NCBI GenBank assembly: GCA_900101355.1
Contig: FMUV01000007.1
Coordinates: 1-64,000 of the forward strand
Source of the DNA: Ruminococcus sp. YE282
Lineage (GTDB): Bacteria; Bacillota; Clostridia; Oscillospirales; Acutalibacteraceae
Reading direction: 5' to 3'
Length of the DNA: 64,000 bases
Part shown: positions 17,592 to 24,788 of the stretch, one piece after another
How the letters are laid out: each line of letters starts with the position of its first letter
Numbering within the stretch: the stretch's first letter is position 1
Notes under the pieces: model-generated
What the model was told of the DNA's origin: nothing
The model's database searches: none
The model's input: only the letters and a program-made list of their open reading frames with translations
Program-made: the position numbers and the translations under genes

Positions 17592-18782
17592 ATGGATAAA
17601 AGCGAGTTCAGAGGAACAAGATTAAAAAGCGCACGATTATTCCGTGGGATGACTCTTACAGGATTATCCTCTGCAACCGGAATAAGCAAACAGTCAATTT
17701 CACTTTATGAAAATGATAAAAACAAACCTGAGTTTGATAATATTCAAAAGATCTCAAATGCGTTGATGTTCCCCACTGAATTTTTTTTGCAAAAGGATTC
17801 TTGTAAAACATCTACAGAAGTAACATATTTTAGATCTCTTGCAAGTGCAACAAAAATGGATAGAACATCTCAGAGTATAAAATTGGAATACGTTGCTAAG
17901 ATATATGAAATTCTATCCAACTATATAGATTTTCCTTCATTGAATCTACCAACTGTGGATTTCACAGATAGCTTTAGTGATAGTTTTGAAGAGAATAACA
18001 AATTACTATGCAACGAGATTGAACGCATTTCCTCTACATTAAGAAACTATTGGGACATTGGTGATGGTCCTATCGGTAATCTACAGTTTATTCTTGAAAA
18101 AAACGGTATTATTGTTACCGGATTCGACACAAATGAAAATGCAATTGATGCTTTTAGTCAACATACTGTATTAAATAACGGCGATGTTTTTTTTATTTCG
18201 GTAGATCAAGGCAAAAAACCAGAAGGAAGAATCCGTTTTGATTTATCTCATGAACTGGGTCATATTCTTTTACATCCGTGGAGTGAAAGTTTAGACCTAA
18301 TCGATAAAGACGAGTTTAAACTAAGAGAAAAACAAGCTAATATGTTCGCAAGTTCTTTTCTATTGCCTAAAAGTAGTTTCGGTAAAGAAGTCCAAGCATA
18401 CCCAACAAGCTTACAATATTATGAAATGCTTAAAAAGAAATGGAAAGTTTCTATTCAGGCTATGATATATCGTAGTTATCAACTGAATATCATTTCTAAT
18501 AATCAGTTTCAATATTTAATGAGACAAGTTTCAAAAAAAGGTTGGCGACAAAAAGAACCGGGCGATAAACCTTATTTTTTGAATGCGAATATTTTTCAAG
18601 GTGCTATTGATTTATTAATTGAAGAAAAAATACTATCTCCCGAAGGATTAATGCGGCTTTTTAGAAAATATGGTATTACAATGTATTCTAAAGATATTGA
18701 GTGTTTGTTATCTTTGAAAAAGGGAACGTTATCATCAAAAAATGAATTACCGCCGATTATTCAGTTGAAGTCGTATCAATAA
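17592..18782 (+). CDS. XRE regulator fused to ImmA/IrrE metallopeptidase
   Basis: This 396-residue two-domain protein has an N-terminal XRE helix-turn-helix at residues 8-65 (LFRGMTLTGLSSATGISKQS). A zinc metallopeptidase domain follows, with FDLSHELGHILLHP containing HELGH at 220-224 and a downstream ANMFASSFLLP helix carrying further conserved residues. ImmA of ICEBs1 cleaves the ImmR repressor to induce the element, and IrrE/PprI of Deinococcus activates the DNA-damage response. Here repressor-type DNA binding and protease are in one chain, a common toxin-antitoxin- or defence-associated arrangement. A GGGAGAGA site precedes the ATG. It ends at a strong bidirectional terminator. Confidence 0.85.
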   Translation: MDKSEFRGTRLKSARLFRGMTLTGLSSATGISKQSISLYENDKNKPEFDNIQKISNALMFPTEFFLQKDSCKTSTEVTYFRSLASATKMDRTSQSIKLEYVAKIYEILSNYIDFPSLNLPTVDFTDSFSDSFEENNKLLCNEIERISSTLRNYWDIGDGPIGNLQFILEKNGIIVTGFDTNENAIDAFSQHTVLNNGDVFFISVDQGKKPEGRIRFDLSHELGHILLHPWSESLDLIDKDEFKLREKQANMFASSFLLPKSSFGKEVQAYPTSLQYYEMLKKKWKVSIQAMIYRSYQLNIISNNQFQYLMRQVSKKGWRQKEPGDKPYFLNANIFQGAIDLLIEEKILSPEGLMRLFRKYGITMYSKDIECLLSLKKGTLSSKNELPPIIQLKSYQ

Positions 18783-18810
18783 TGAATTGAAAAATAGATC
18801 CTTAACTCAC

Positions 18811-18841
18811 AAAAACGCCTGAGTGATTCTCAGGCGTTTTT
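18811..18841. terminator. Bidirectional intrinsic terminator
   Basis: AAAAACGCCTGAG and CTCAGGCGTTTTT form a long perfect stem around a 5-base loop, with A- and T-runs on both sides. It separates two convergent genes (XRE-ImmA and the 126-residue unknown). Confidence 0.9.
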
Positions 18842-18844
18842 CCA

Positions 18845-19225
18845 CTATTCGACTATCTCATTAAAACAATCAATAATATAATCTAATTGCACCACCCCAT
18901 TTTCTTTATCAATCTCAATCGTTCTATTTTCTTCAGTTTTTTCTTTTGTGTCAAATGACAAAAGATAGTCCATAGACATACCTTCATAAAAACTGAAATC
19001 TTCTATGAATTTATTGATAGCATTTCTCTTTTCTGGATTTCTTTCATAAAGTACCGCCAATCCCTGCGTCATTGACAAAAATGGATGCTTTCGAATACGA
19101 TCAGCACTAACTTGCCCTCCGAATCCTAATTGTTCGCAATCAAAAATACGTCTCAATATCCATTCTACAGACACAGCTTTGCCTTGCGAAAGCATAACTT
19201 GCTCTCTTTGTTTTTCATTCAACAT
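18845..19225 (-). CDS. Unknown 126-residue cargo protein
   Basis: This gene is convergent with the XRE-ImmA operon and read from an ATG with an AGGAGGT site. The sequence (MLNEKQREQVMLSQGKAVSV, later DYLLSFDTKEKTEENRTIEI) contains no recognised domain, no signal peptide and no membrane segment. It is AT-rich like its neighbours. Its upstream region contains a 19-bp tandem repeat that looks like an operator. It may be a partner (toxin, antitoxin or immunity) of the XRE-ImmA unit, but this rests on proximity alone. Confidence 0.6.
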   Translation of the reverse strand: MLNEKQREQVMLSQGKAVSVEWILRRIFDCEQLGFGGQVSADRIRKHPFLSMTQGLAVLYERNPEKRNAINKFIEDFSFYEGMSMDYLLSFDTKEKTEENRTIEIDKENGVVQLDYIIDCFNEIVE

Positions 19226-19247
19226 AATAATTAACCTCCTAAAAAAA

Positions 19248-19285
19248 TATATACTTGAAAATATATTATATACTTACAAATATAT
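19248..19285 (-). repeat. 19-bp tandem repeat in promoter region of unknown cargo gene
   Basis: Two adjacent 19-base units of the form TATATACTT-(GA/AC)-AAATATAT match at 17 of 19 positions. They lie 20 to 60 bases upstream of the 126-residue gene's start codon, exactly where its promoter should be. Spaced copies of two turns of the helix suggest a cooperative repressor site. Confidence 0.5.
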
Positions 19286-19411
19286 TATATCATTATCTAT
19301 AAAAAAAGCAAATGGAAATAATTAATAGTCAACAATACACATATGAATTATTATATAGCTTTCTATTGAATACTATCAGCAGATAATAATCCCACTTGAC
19401 GGCTGTGCAAA

Positions 19412-19768
19412 TCAGGTGTAAATCATTTCTGCGTTGACTATCTCTATTGCTCGGTTGCGGATATTATTCATTCTCGCAACCCAGATCATCTGGTTATCTG
19501 CTTTGAGCTTTTCGTTGACGCCTTCTTGTTTTGCAAGTTGATTTACTAACCGAAAAAACATATCCTCTGCCTGTTTGTCAATATCGGTGAGGTAGGCGGT
19601 GAGCTTACAGCTCGTCAGAAGGTTAGTATAAATGATGGGATGATGTTTTTCGAGGTATCGTAAATGTCGCTTGCCCCATATACCAATCTTAACAGTTGGC
19701 TGTTCGGGCAATTTCAAATCCGGCAGCAAGTAATCTCCCTGCTGTGTGTATGTAATCTTTGTCGCCAT
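19412..19768 (-). CDS. tnpV: TnpV-type transposon protein (complete copy)
   Basis: This 118-residue TnpV-family protein contains QQGDYLLPDLKLP, RYLEKHHPIIYTNLLTSCKL and WVARMNNIRNRAIEIV. It is the complete counterpart of the copy truncated at the left edge of the window; the two share most of the first 70 residues in sequence pattern but are not identical. It is preceded by a GGAGGT site and by a 61-residue gene that ends three bases before it. Two tnpV genes bracketing the cargo suggest either two nested elements or a duplication. The molecular role of TnpV is not established. Confidence 0.8.
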   Translation of the reverse strand: MATKITYTQQGDYLLPDLKLPEQPTVKIGIWGKRHLRYLEKHHPIIYTNLLTSCKLTAYLTDIDKQAEDMFFRLVNQLAKQEGVNEKLKADNQMIWVARMNNIRNRAIEIVNAEMIYT

Positions 19769-19771
19769 AAT

Positions 19772-19957
19772 TCAGACCTCCTTGAACTTAATCTTCTTTA
19801 CTTTAGCTTTCGTGAGCTTGATCAACAGCTCGTCAATGACATCGGTATATTTGCCCCGTGAGATGAGGTCATTCCTCAAATCAATCAGGCTGTTGATTAC
19901 CGTACGCCGCTCATCGGGCGTTAAGTAAATGTGATATTTTGGATTTCTCATAGTCAT
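19772..19957 (-). CDS. Small transposon-associated protein
   Basis: This 61-residue, strongly charged protein (NPKYHIYLTPDERRTVINSL then TDVIDELLIKLTKAKVKKIK) is of a type regularly found directly upstream of tnpV in Firmicute elements. No function is known. A good AAGGAGGAAATG site precedes the start, and the ATG two codons later (before RNPKYH) is an alternative. It is the last recognisable gene of the island. Confidence 0.65.
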   Translation of the reverse strand: MTMRNPKYHIYLTPDERRTVINSLIDLRNDLISRGKYTDVIDELLIKLTKAKVKKIKFKEV

Positions 19958-20093
19958 TTCCTCCTTGACTTAAATTTACATTCACATTATAGGAAGAAAT
20001 TGAATAAACCACAAATGTGCGAGCGAGAAATGTGTGTAACTGCCGATAAAACCTGTATTTTTTCATAAGTCCGTTATAAACACTCGTACCAGT

Positions 20094-20126
20094 AAAGGTG
20101 GCCTTTTAAGCACCTTTTATTTTTTG
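20094..20126 (+). terminator. Intrinsic terminator at right end of island
   Basis: AAAGGTG and CACCTTT form a stem with a 10-base loop followed by TATTTTTTG. It lies between the last transposon-type gene and the first chromosomal gene. The stretch 19958-20093 before it holds no gene; the island/chromosome junction probably falls here. Confidence 0.6.
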
Positions 20127-20154
20127 TAATTTGAAAAATAAAATAATGAATAAA

Positions 20155-20199
20155 AACAGGAGTTCAAAATTCATTCAGTCTGAATCTTGAGCTCCTGTT
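20155..20199 (-). terminator. Terminator of the MntR-like gene
   Basis: Two 19-base arms (AACAGGAGTTCAAAATTCA and its near complement, two mismatches) flank a 7-base loop. Read on the minus strand the stem is followed by a T-tract, so it ends the mntR transcript. Confidence 0.8.
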
Positions 20200-20263
20200 G
20201 CCTTATGTTTAATTAAATTGCCGAAACATTCAATTTACAAAATTGTATCACTAATTTTAACAA

Positions 20264-20641
20264 TCATTTATTTTTGAGATTTGAATGAAGATGCTTTTTA
20301 AGCGCACTGAAAGTTTCATTGCTAATGACATGCTCAATTTTGCAGGCGTCTGCGGTAGCGATGTCTTTATCTACACCTAAGAGTTCAAAAATTTGCGAAA
20401 GAACAGTATGACGCTCATATGTTCTTTCTGCAATTTCAAGTCCTGCTTCTGTCAGTTTCAAGGCGCCGTCTTTGCCAACGGTAAGGTAACCGCCTTCTTT
20501 TAAAATCCCCACAGCTCGGCTCACACTCGGCTTTGAATAATTCATTTCTTCACAAACATCAATAGAACGAACATAAGGGGATTTTTTGCTGAGAACATAT
20601 ATAGTTTCCAGGTACATTTCACCTGATTCTTTTAATTGCAC
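20264..20641 (-). CDS. MntR/DtxR-family metal-dependent regulator
   Basis: This 125-residue protein has a winged helix at residues 1-65 (YVRSIDVCEEMNYSKPSVSRAVGILKEGGYL). It is followed by the dimerization/metal-binding helix region with ERHTVLSQIFELLGV and ACKIEHVISNETFSALKKHL. These carry the Glu, His and Cys ligands typical of DtxR/MntR proteins, which repress metal uptake genes when manganese or iron is sufficient. It lacks the C-terminal SH3-like domain, as MntR of Bacillus does. The start is GTG with GGAAGTG upstream. No metal transporter is adjacent, so its targets lie elsewhere. Confidence 0.85.
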   Translation of the reverse strand: MQLKESGEMYLETIYVLSKKSPYVRSIDVCEEMNYSKPSVSRAVGILKEGGYLTVGKDGALKLTEAGLEIAERTYERHTVLSQIFELLGVDKDIATADACKIEHVISNETFSALKKHLHSNLKNK

Positions 20642-20672
20642 AAAATCACTTCCAAAATATACTTATATAATA

Positions 20673-20701
20673 ATAATACCACATTTTTGCAAGATAATCA
20701 A
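20673..20701 (-). promoter_or_regulatory. Sigma-A promoter of the MntR-like gene
   Basis: On the minus strand there is TTGATT, a 17-base spacer and TATTAT, about 30 bases upstream of the start codon. Confidence 0.65.
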
Positions 20702-20782
20702 TATTAATAATTTTTAATAAAATAATTTAGTTATCTCTGAATTGCTGAGCTAACCATATTTTTTATATTTTTGCAAAAAAAC

Positions 20783-20811
20783 TTGATTTTACTTGCATAT
20801 TGTTATAAAAT
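20783..20811 (+). promoter_or_regulatory. Promoter of ilvA-ridA
   Basis: TTGATT, a 17-base spacer and TAAAAT lie 40 bases upstream of the chosen ilvA start. An in-frame extension of the gene through this promoter is therefore unlikely to be translated. Confidence 0.55.
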
Positions 20812-20851
20812 AAGTTTTAATCAATTAACTATCAGCAAAGGAAGATGTAGT

Positions 20852-22045
20852 ATGCTTACACTCGACAAAATCTACCATGCGTCATATGTTCTTAAGGACG
20901 TAATCAGACCGACACACATTGTAAAAGCACCTGCAATTACAGAGGATTGCGAAGTTTATCTTAAACCCGAAAATCTCCAGATTACGGGTTCATTTAAGGT
21001 TCGTGGAGCAGGCTACAAAATTTCCCAGCTTTCCGAAGAAGAAAAGGCAAGAGGCGTTATAGCCTGTTCTGCCGGTAATCACGCTCAGGGCGTTGCCCTT
21101 GCCGCAACAAAATACGGAATTAAATCATTGATTTGTTTGCCTGACGGCGCACCGATTTCAAAGGTAGAGGCTACCAAGGGCTACGGTGCGGAAGTTTGTA
21201 TGGTAAAGGGCGTGTATGATGACGCCTATAATGAAGCTTTAAGGCTTCGTGACGAAAAGAACTATACTTTTATCCATCCGTTTGATGATGATAATGTAAT
21301 GGCAGGTCAGGGTACAATCGGTCTTGAAATTCTTAATGAAATGTCCGATGTAGACGCCGTTGTCGGAGCAATCGGCGGAGGCGGACTTATGTCCGGTGTT
21401 GCCTGCGCAATCAAAAATTTGAATCCTAATATTAAGGTTTACGGCGTTCAGGCAGAAGGCGCTCCGTCAATGCTTGAATCAATTAAACACGGCAAGCCTG
21501 TTTGCCTTGACAGCGTTTCAACAATTGCAGACGGCATTCAAGTTAAGGCTGCCGGAGAACATACATTCAAATATATTCAAAAATATGTTGACGATATAGT
21601 AACTGTAAGTGATGATGAAATTTCATCTGCAATTCTAAAACTTATAGAAAGTCAAAAAATGATAGCAGAGGGTGCCGGTGCGGCTCCGCTTGCAGCTGTA
21701 ATGTTTAACAAACTTCCGGTAAAAGGCAAAAAGGTTGTTTGTATTGTTTCCGGCGGTAATATTGACGTTACAATTCTTAACCGTGTAATCAAAAGAGGTT
21801 TGCTTAAATCGGGAAGACAGCAGACATTCTGCATTGAACTTCAGGATAAGCCGGGACAGCTTGTCGCTGTTTCTAAAATTATTGCCGACAGAGGTGCAAA
21901 CGTAATATCAATTCACCACGAACGTGCAAGTGAGGGAACAGATATTACTGCTTGTTACCTTAGAATTGTGCTTGAAACAAGAAATTATGAACACGTAAAA
22001 GAAATCTCTGACGCTCTTACAGACGCCGGATTTAAACTTATTTAA
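20852..22045 (+). CDS. ilvA: Threonine ammonia-lyase (threonine deaminase)
   Basis: This 397-residue PLP enzyme converts threonine (and serine) to 2-oxobutanoate (pyruvate) and ammonia. The PLP lysine is K48 in SFKVRGAGYK. The phosphate-binding glycine loop is IGGGGLMSG, and an ACT domain sits at the C-terminus (KPGQLVAVSKIIADRGANV, about 330-397). Length and single ACT domain resemble the catabolic/TdcB-like clostridial form rather than the 500-residue biosynthetic IlvA. The ATG has AAAGGAAGA upstream. RidA follows 19 bases later, which fits because the enamine/imine products of this enzyme are RidA substrates. Confidence 0.92.
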   Translation: MLTLDKIYHASYVLKDVIRPTHIVKAPAITEDCEVYLKPENLQITGSFKVRGAGYKISQLSEEEKARGVIACSAGNHAQGVALAATKYGIKSLICLPDGAPISKVEATKGYGAEVCMVKGVYDDAYNEALRLRDEKNYTFIHPFDDDNVMAGQGTIGLEILNEMSDVDAVVGAIGGGGLMSGVACAIKNLNPNIKVYGVQAEGAPSMLESIKHGKPVCLDSVSTIADGIQVKAAGEHTFKYIQKYVDDIVTVSDDEISSAILKLIESQKMIAEGAGAAPLAAVMFNKLPVKGKKVVCIVSGGNIDVTILNRVIKRGLLKSGRQQTFCIELQDKPGQLVAVSKIIADRGANVISIHHERASEGTDITACYLRIVLETRNYEHVKEISDALTDAGFKLI

Positions 22046-22064
22046 TATCTCGGAGGTAATTATT

Positions 22065-22436
22065 ATGGAAAAGATTTATACTAAAAATGCACCGGATGCA
22101 ATCGGTCCGTATTCTCAGGCAATAAAGGTTAACGGATTGGTGTTTACTTCGGGACAAATTGCAATTAATCCTGCAAGCGGAAATGTTGAAGCAAACACAA
22201 TTGAGGGTCAGACAGAGCAGGTTTGCACAAACCTCAAAAATCTTCTTGAGGCTTCGGGCAGCTCACTTGAAAAGGCTGTAAAGACTGTATGCTTCCTTAA
22301 GAATATGGAGGATTTTGCAGCCTTCAATGCTGTTTACGGTAAGTATTTCACAGAGAAACCGGCACGTTCCTGCGTAGCTGTAAAACAGCTTCCAAAGGAC
22401 GTTTTGGTTGAAGTTGAAGTAATTGCAGAAGCTTAA
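22065..22436 (+). CDS. ridA: RidA family 2-iminobutanoate/2-iminopropanoate deaminase
   Basis: This 123-residue trimeric RidA (YjgF/YER057c) protein has IGPYSQAIKVNGLVFTSGQI near the N-terminus and the conserved ARSCVAVKQLPKDVLVEVE with the substrate-binding Arg at about 105. It speeds hydrolysis of reactive imines made by PLP dehydratases. The gene directly follows ilvA with its own GGAGGT site and ends at a strong terminator, so the pair forms a two-gene operon. Confidence 0.93.
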   Translation: MEKIYTKNAPDAIGPYSQAIKVNGLVFTSGQIAINPASGNVEANTIEGQTEQVCTNLKNLLEASGSSLEKAVKTVCFLKNMEDFAAFNAVYGKYFTEKPARSCVAVKQLPKDVLVEVEVIAEA

Positions 22437-22452
22437 TCAGTATTTTAATATC

Positions 22453-22486
22453 GGACTGTGTTGTTAATCGACACAGTCCTTTTTTA
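22453..22486 (+). terminator. Terminator after ilvA-ridA
   Basis: GGACTGTGT and ACACAGTCC form a perfect 9-bp stem with a 9-base loop followed by seven Ts. The next 200 bases up to dpaA contain no gene or clear signal that I can see. Confidence 0.9.
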
Positions 22487-22691
22487 TTTATACGAAGTAT
22501 TATTAATACAATCGCAATACTGCTTTCACACAAAAATAACCGCGGCATAATATGCAGTATAGCAAATAGTCTTGATACTAATCATCTATCAATAGGCAAA
22601 ACAGAATCATGGGATTAGTATTAATTGTCTGCACAAACAAAATGAGATTCGGTATGGGTTTGTCAAGTTAATATATTGGTGTGGTGTGGGT

Positions 22692-23567
22692 ATGGTTGAC
22701 GGTAAAATAAAAACTTTCGGCATAATCGGCGGAGATAAACGCCAGCTTTTTCTTGCAAAAGCAATTTCAGACAGATGTTATGAAGTCCTTCTCGGCGGTT
22801 TTGATAAATTGGAAAGCTTTGGTGCTTTGCAAATTGCAAGTTTAAAAGCAACAATTTCTAATAGTGATGCGGTGATTTTTCCTTTGCCGTCCGTCAGGGC
22901 AGATAAATCAATTAACACTCCCTTTTCAGATGAAAAAATAATACTTGATGATGACGATTGCAGGGAGTTGTGCAAGAAACCTGTCTTTGTTGCAATGCGT
23001 GAAAAATTCTTAAAAGCATATCCGATTTTAAAAGACGGCAGCGTTTTTGATTATTCGGCTCAAGAGGAGTTTGCAATACTCAATGCACTTCCGACTGCTG
23101 AGGGTGCGATTGAGTGTGCAATGCAAAATTTTGAGGGAACAATTGCAGGAAGCCGATGTCTTATTACCGGATTTGGAAGAATAGGCAAAATTCTTGCCAA
23201 ACTTCTTAAAAGCCTTGGCGCTGACGTCACGGTAACCGCACGCAAAAAATATGATTTTGCCTATATTTCAGCCCTGGGCTATAAATCCAAAAACACCGAA
23301 AAGCTCAGAAGCGTGAGGGGTTATGATATTGTGTTTAACACAGTTCCCGCATTGCTTTTTGACAAGCACCTGCTTGCAAGCACCGACCGCAACACATTGA
23401 TAATTGACCTTGCTTCAATGCCGGGCGGGGTGGATTTTGAAGCGGCGCACAAACTGAAACTTGACGCAGTAAGAGCCTTGTCGCTGCCCGGAAAGTGCGC
23501 CCCTAAGACAGCGGGGAAAATAATTGAAACAACAGTATTTAATATAATTGAGGAGGTTTACAGGTGA
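22692..23567 (+). CDS. dpaA: Dipicolinate synthase subunit A
   Basis: This 291-residue NAD(P)-binding subunit (SpoVFA) makes dipicolinic acid in the mother cell for spore-core mineralization. A Rossmann motif is visible in the C-terminal half (ITGFGRIGKILAKLLKSLGA, about residues 156-175). The N-terminal half holds the GGDKRQLFLAKAISD segment typical of the family. The ATG has no strong ribosome site; a GTG two codons earlier is possible. It overlaps dpaB by four bases (GTGA). Unlike in Bacillus subtilis, no asd-dapG-dapA genes follow. Confidence 0.92.
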   Translation: MVDGKIKTFGIIGGDKRQLFLAKAISDRCYEVLLGGFDKLESFGALQIASLKATISNSDAVIFPLPSVRADKSINTPFSDEKIILDDDDCRELCKKPVFVAMREKFLKAYPILKDGSVFDYSAQEEFAILNALPTAEGAIECAMQNFEGTIAGSRCLITGFGRIGKILAKLLKSLGADVTVTARKKYDFAYISALGYKSKNTEKLRSVRGYDIVFNTVPALLFDKHLLASTDRNTLIIDLASMPGGVDFEAAHKLKLDAVRALSLPGKCAPKTAGKIIETTVFNIIEEVYR

Positions 23568-24136
23568 CAAAAGCAACCATAGGATTTGCAATGTGCGGTT
23601 CCTTTTGCACCTTTTCAAAAGCATTTCCGCAGATGCAAAAGCTTGTAAAACTTGGATATGACGTTTTACCAATAATGTCGCAGAACGCATATTCAACAGA
23701 TACTCGCTTTGGAAAAGCAGAGGAAATGATAAAAAAGGCAGAAGAAATTACGGGGCACAAAGTTTTGCACACATCAGTTGAAACGGAGCCTCTCGGACCG
23801 AAACAGCTGTGTGACTTGCTTGTAATTGCACCTTGCACAGGCAACACACTTGCAAAGCTGTCATTGGGAATAACCGATACTTCGGTGACAATGGCGGCAA
23901 AATCACACCTAAGAATACTAAGACCGGTGCTGTTATGTGTAGCAACCAATGACGCACTCGGTGCTTCAGCGCAAAATATCGGAAGACTTCTTAATACCAA
24001 GCATATTTATTTTGTTCCGCTTAAACAGGATGATATTGAGAAAAAACCAAATTCTCTTGTAGCGGATTTTGAAAAAATACCAATATGTGCAGAGTATTCT
24101 CTGTCTGGAAAACAGTATCAGCCGATTTTTGAATAA
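23564..24136 (+). CDS. dpaB: Dipicolinate synthase subunit B (flavoprotein)
   Basis: This 190-residue flavoprotein-like subunit (SpoVFB) belongs to the HFCD fold family related to UbiX/Dfp. The start is GTG overlapping the dpaA stop, with GGAGG upstream. Motifs seen are GFAMCGSFCTFSKAFPQM near the N-terminus, VIAPCTGNTLAKLSLGITD in the middle and LCVATNDALG later. With DpaA it forms dipicolinate synthase. Its presence shows that the organism can form endospores. Confidence 0.93.
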   Translation: MTKATIGFAMCGSFCTFSKAFPQMQKLVKLGYDVLPIMSQNAYSTDTRFGKAEEMIKKAEEITGHKVLHTSVETEPLGPKQLCDLLVIAPCTGNTLAKLSLGITDTSVTMAAKSHLRILRPVLLCVATNDALGASAQNIGRLLNTKHIYFVPLKQDDIEKKPNSLVADFEKIPICAEYSLSGKQYQPIFE

Positions 24137-24185
24137 CTTTTAATTTTAATAAATGGCAAATATATATAAAATTTTTATCAACTTT

Positions 24186-24217
24186 AACGGTGAGGTATTG
24201 CTCTCACCGTTATTTTA
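24186..24217 (+). terminator. Terminator after dpaA-dpaB
   Basis: AACGGTGAG and CTCACCGTT pair perfectly with an 8-base loop, followed by ATTTTATGTT. Confidence 0.8.
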
Positions 24218-24256
24218 TGTTAATATTATATCATCAATATTAGGAATGGTAACAAA

Positions 24257-24772
24257 ATGAAGTATTGTAAAAAATGCAAACATATTCATAATGACGGAGA
24301 CCAACATTGTCCTGATTGCAAAGTGCAACTTGTCGATGTTTCAGATAATAACACACCCGTTTATCTTTTATCGGCTTCGGGTTTTGAACTTGAACGTGTG
24401 AAATCTGCTCTTAATGACAGCGGAATCCCAAGTGATGCGGTTTTAAAAAAAGATAGTTCTGCTGATGCAGGAATGGGCTGTGATTTTTCAGAATATGATT
24501 TGCTTGTGCCGTTTCAGGCATACGAAAAGGCATATGATGTTTGCGTGGGAATCGGAGCAATCAAAGAAGAAAACGAAAAAATTCTTGATGAAGATGTTAC
24601 AGTTCCGACAAACAGCGGTGTTAAACCTGCTGATGAGCAGTTTGAAGAGATGAGCGGTGCAAAACGCACTACCGTTAAGGTGGTTTCTGCAATTCTGTTT
24701 TTGCTTTTAGTTGCAGCAGTAATATACGGTACTGATTTTATTACCGGATTTATCAAGAATTTATTTGGATAA
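24257..24772 (+). CDS. Zinc-ribbon membrane-anchored protein
   Basis: This 171-residue protein has an N-terminal zinc ribbon (YCKKCKHIH then HCPDCK). It is followed by a small alpha/beta part (LLSASGFELERVKSALNDSG) like the DUF2007-type signal-transducer fold. A single membrane helix sits at the C-terminus (VSAILFLLLVAAVIYG, about 147-162). The ribbon should face the cytoplasm. The function is unknown. It lies 17 bases upstream of metY and may be cotranscribed with it. Confidence 0.65.
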   Translation: MKYCKKCKHIHNDGDQHCPDCKVQLVDVSDNNTPVYLLSASGFELERVKSALNDSGIPSDAVLKKDSSADAGMGCDFSEYDLLVPFQAYEKAYDVCVGIGAIKEENEKILDEDVTVPTNSGVKPADEQFEEMSGAKRTTVKVVSAILFLLLVAAVIYGTDFITGFIKNLFG

Positions 24773-24788
24773 TTGAGGAGAATTAATT

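Noticed and set aside
19248..19285. Tandem repeat considered as a CRISPR fragment
   Set aside because: Only two units with no spacer between them and no cas genes; operator-like repeat is more likely.
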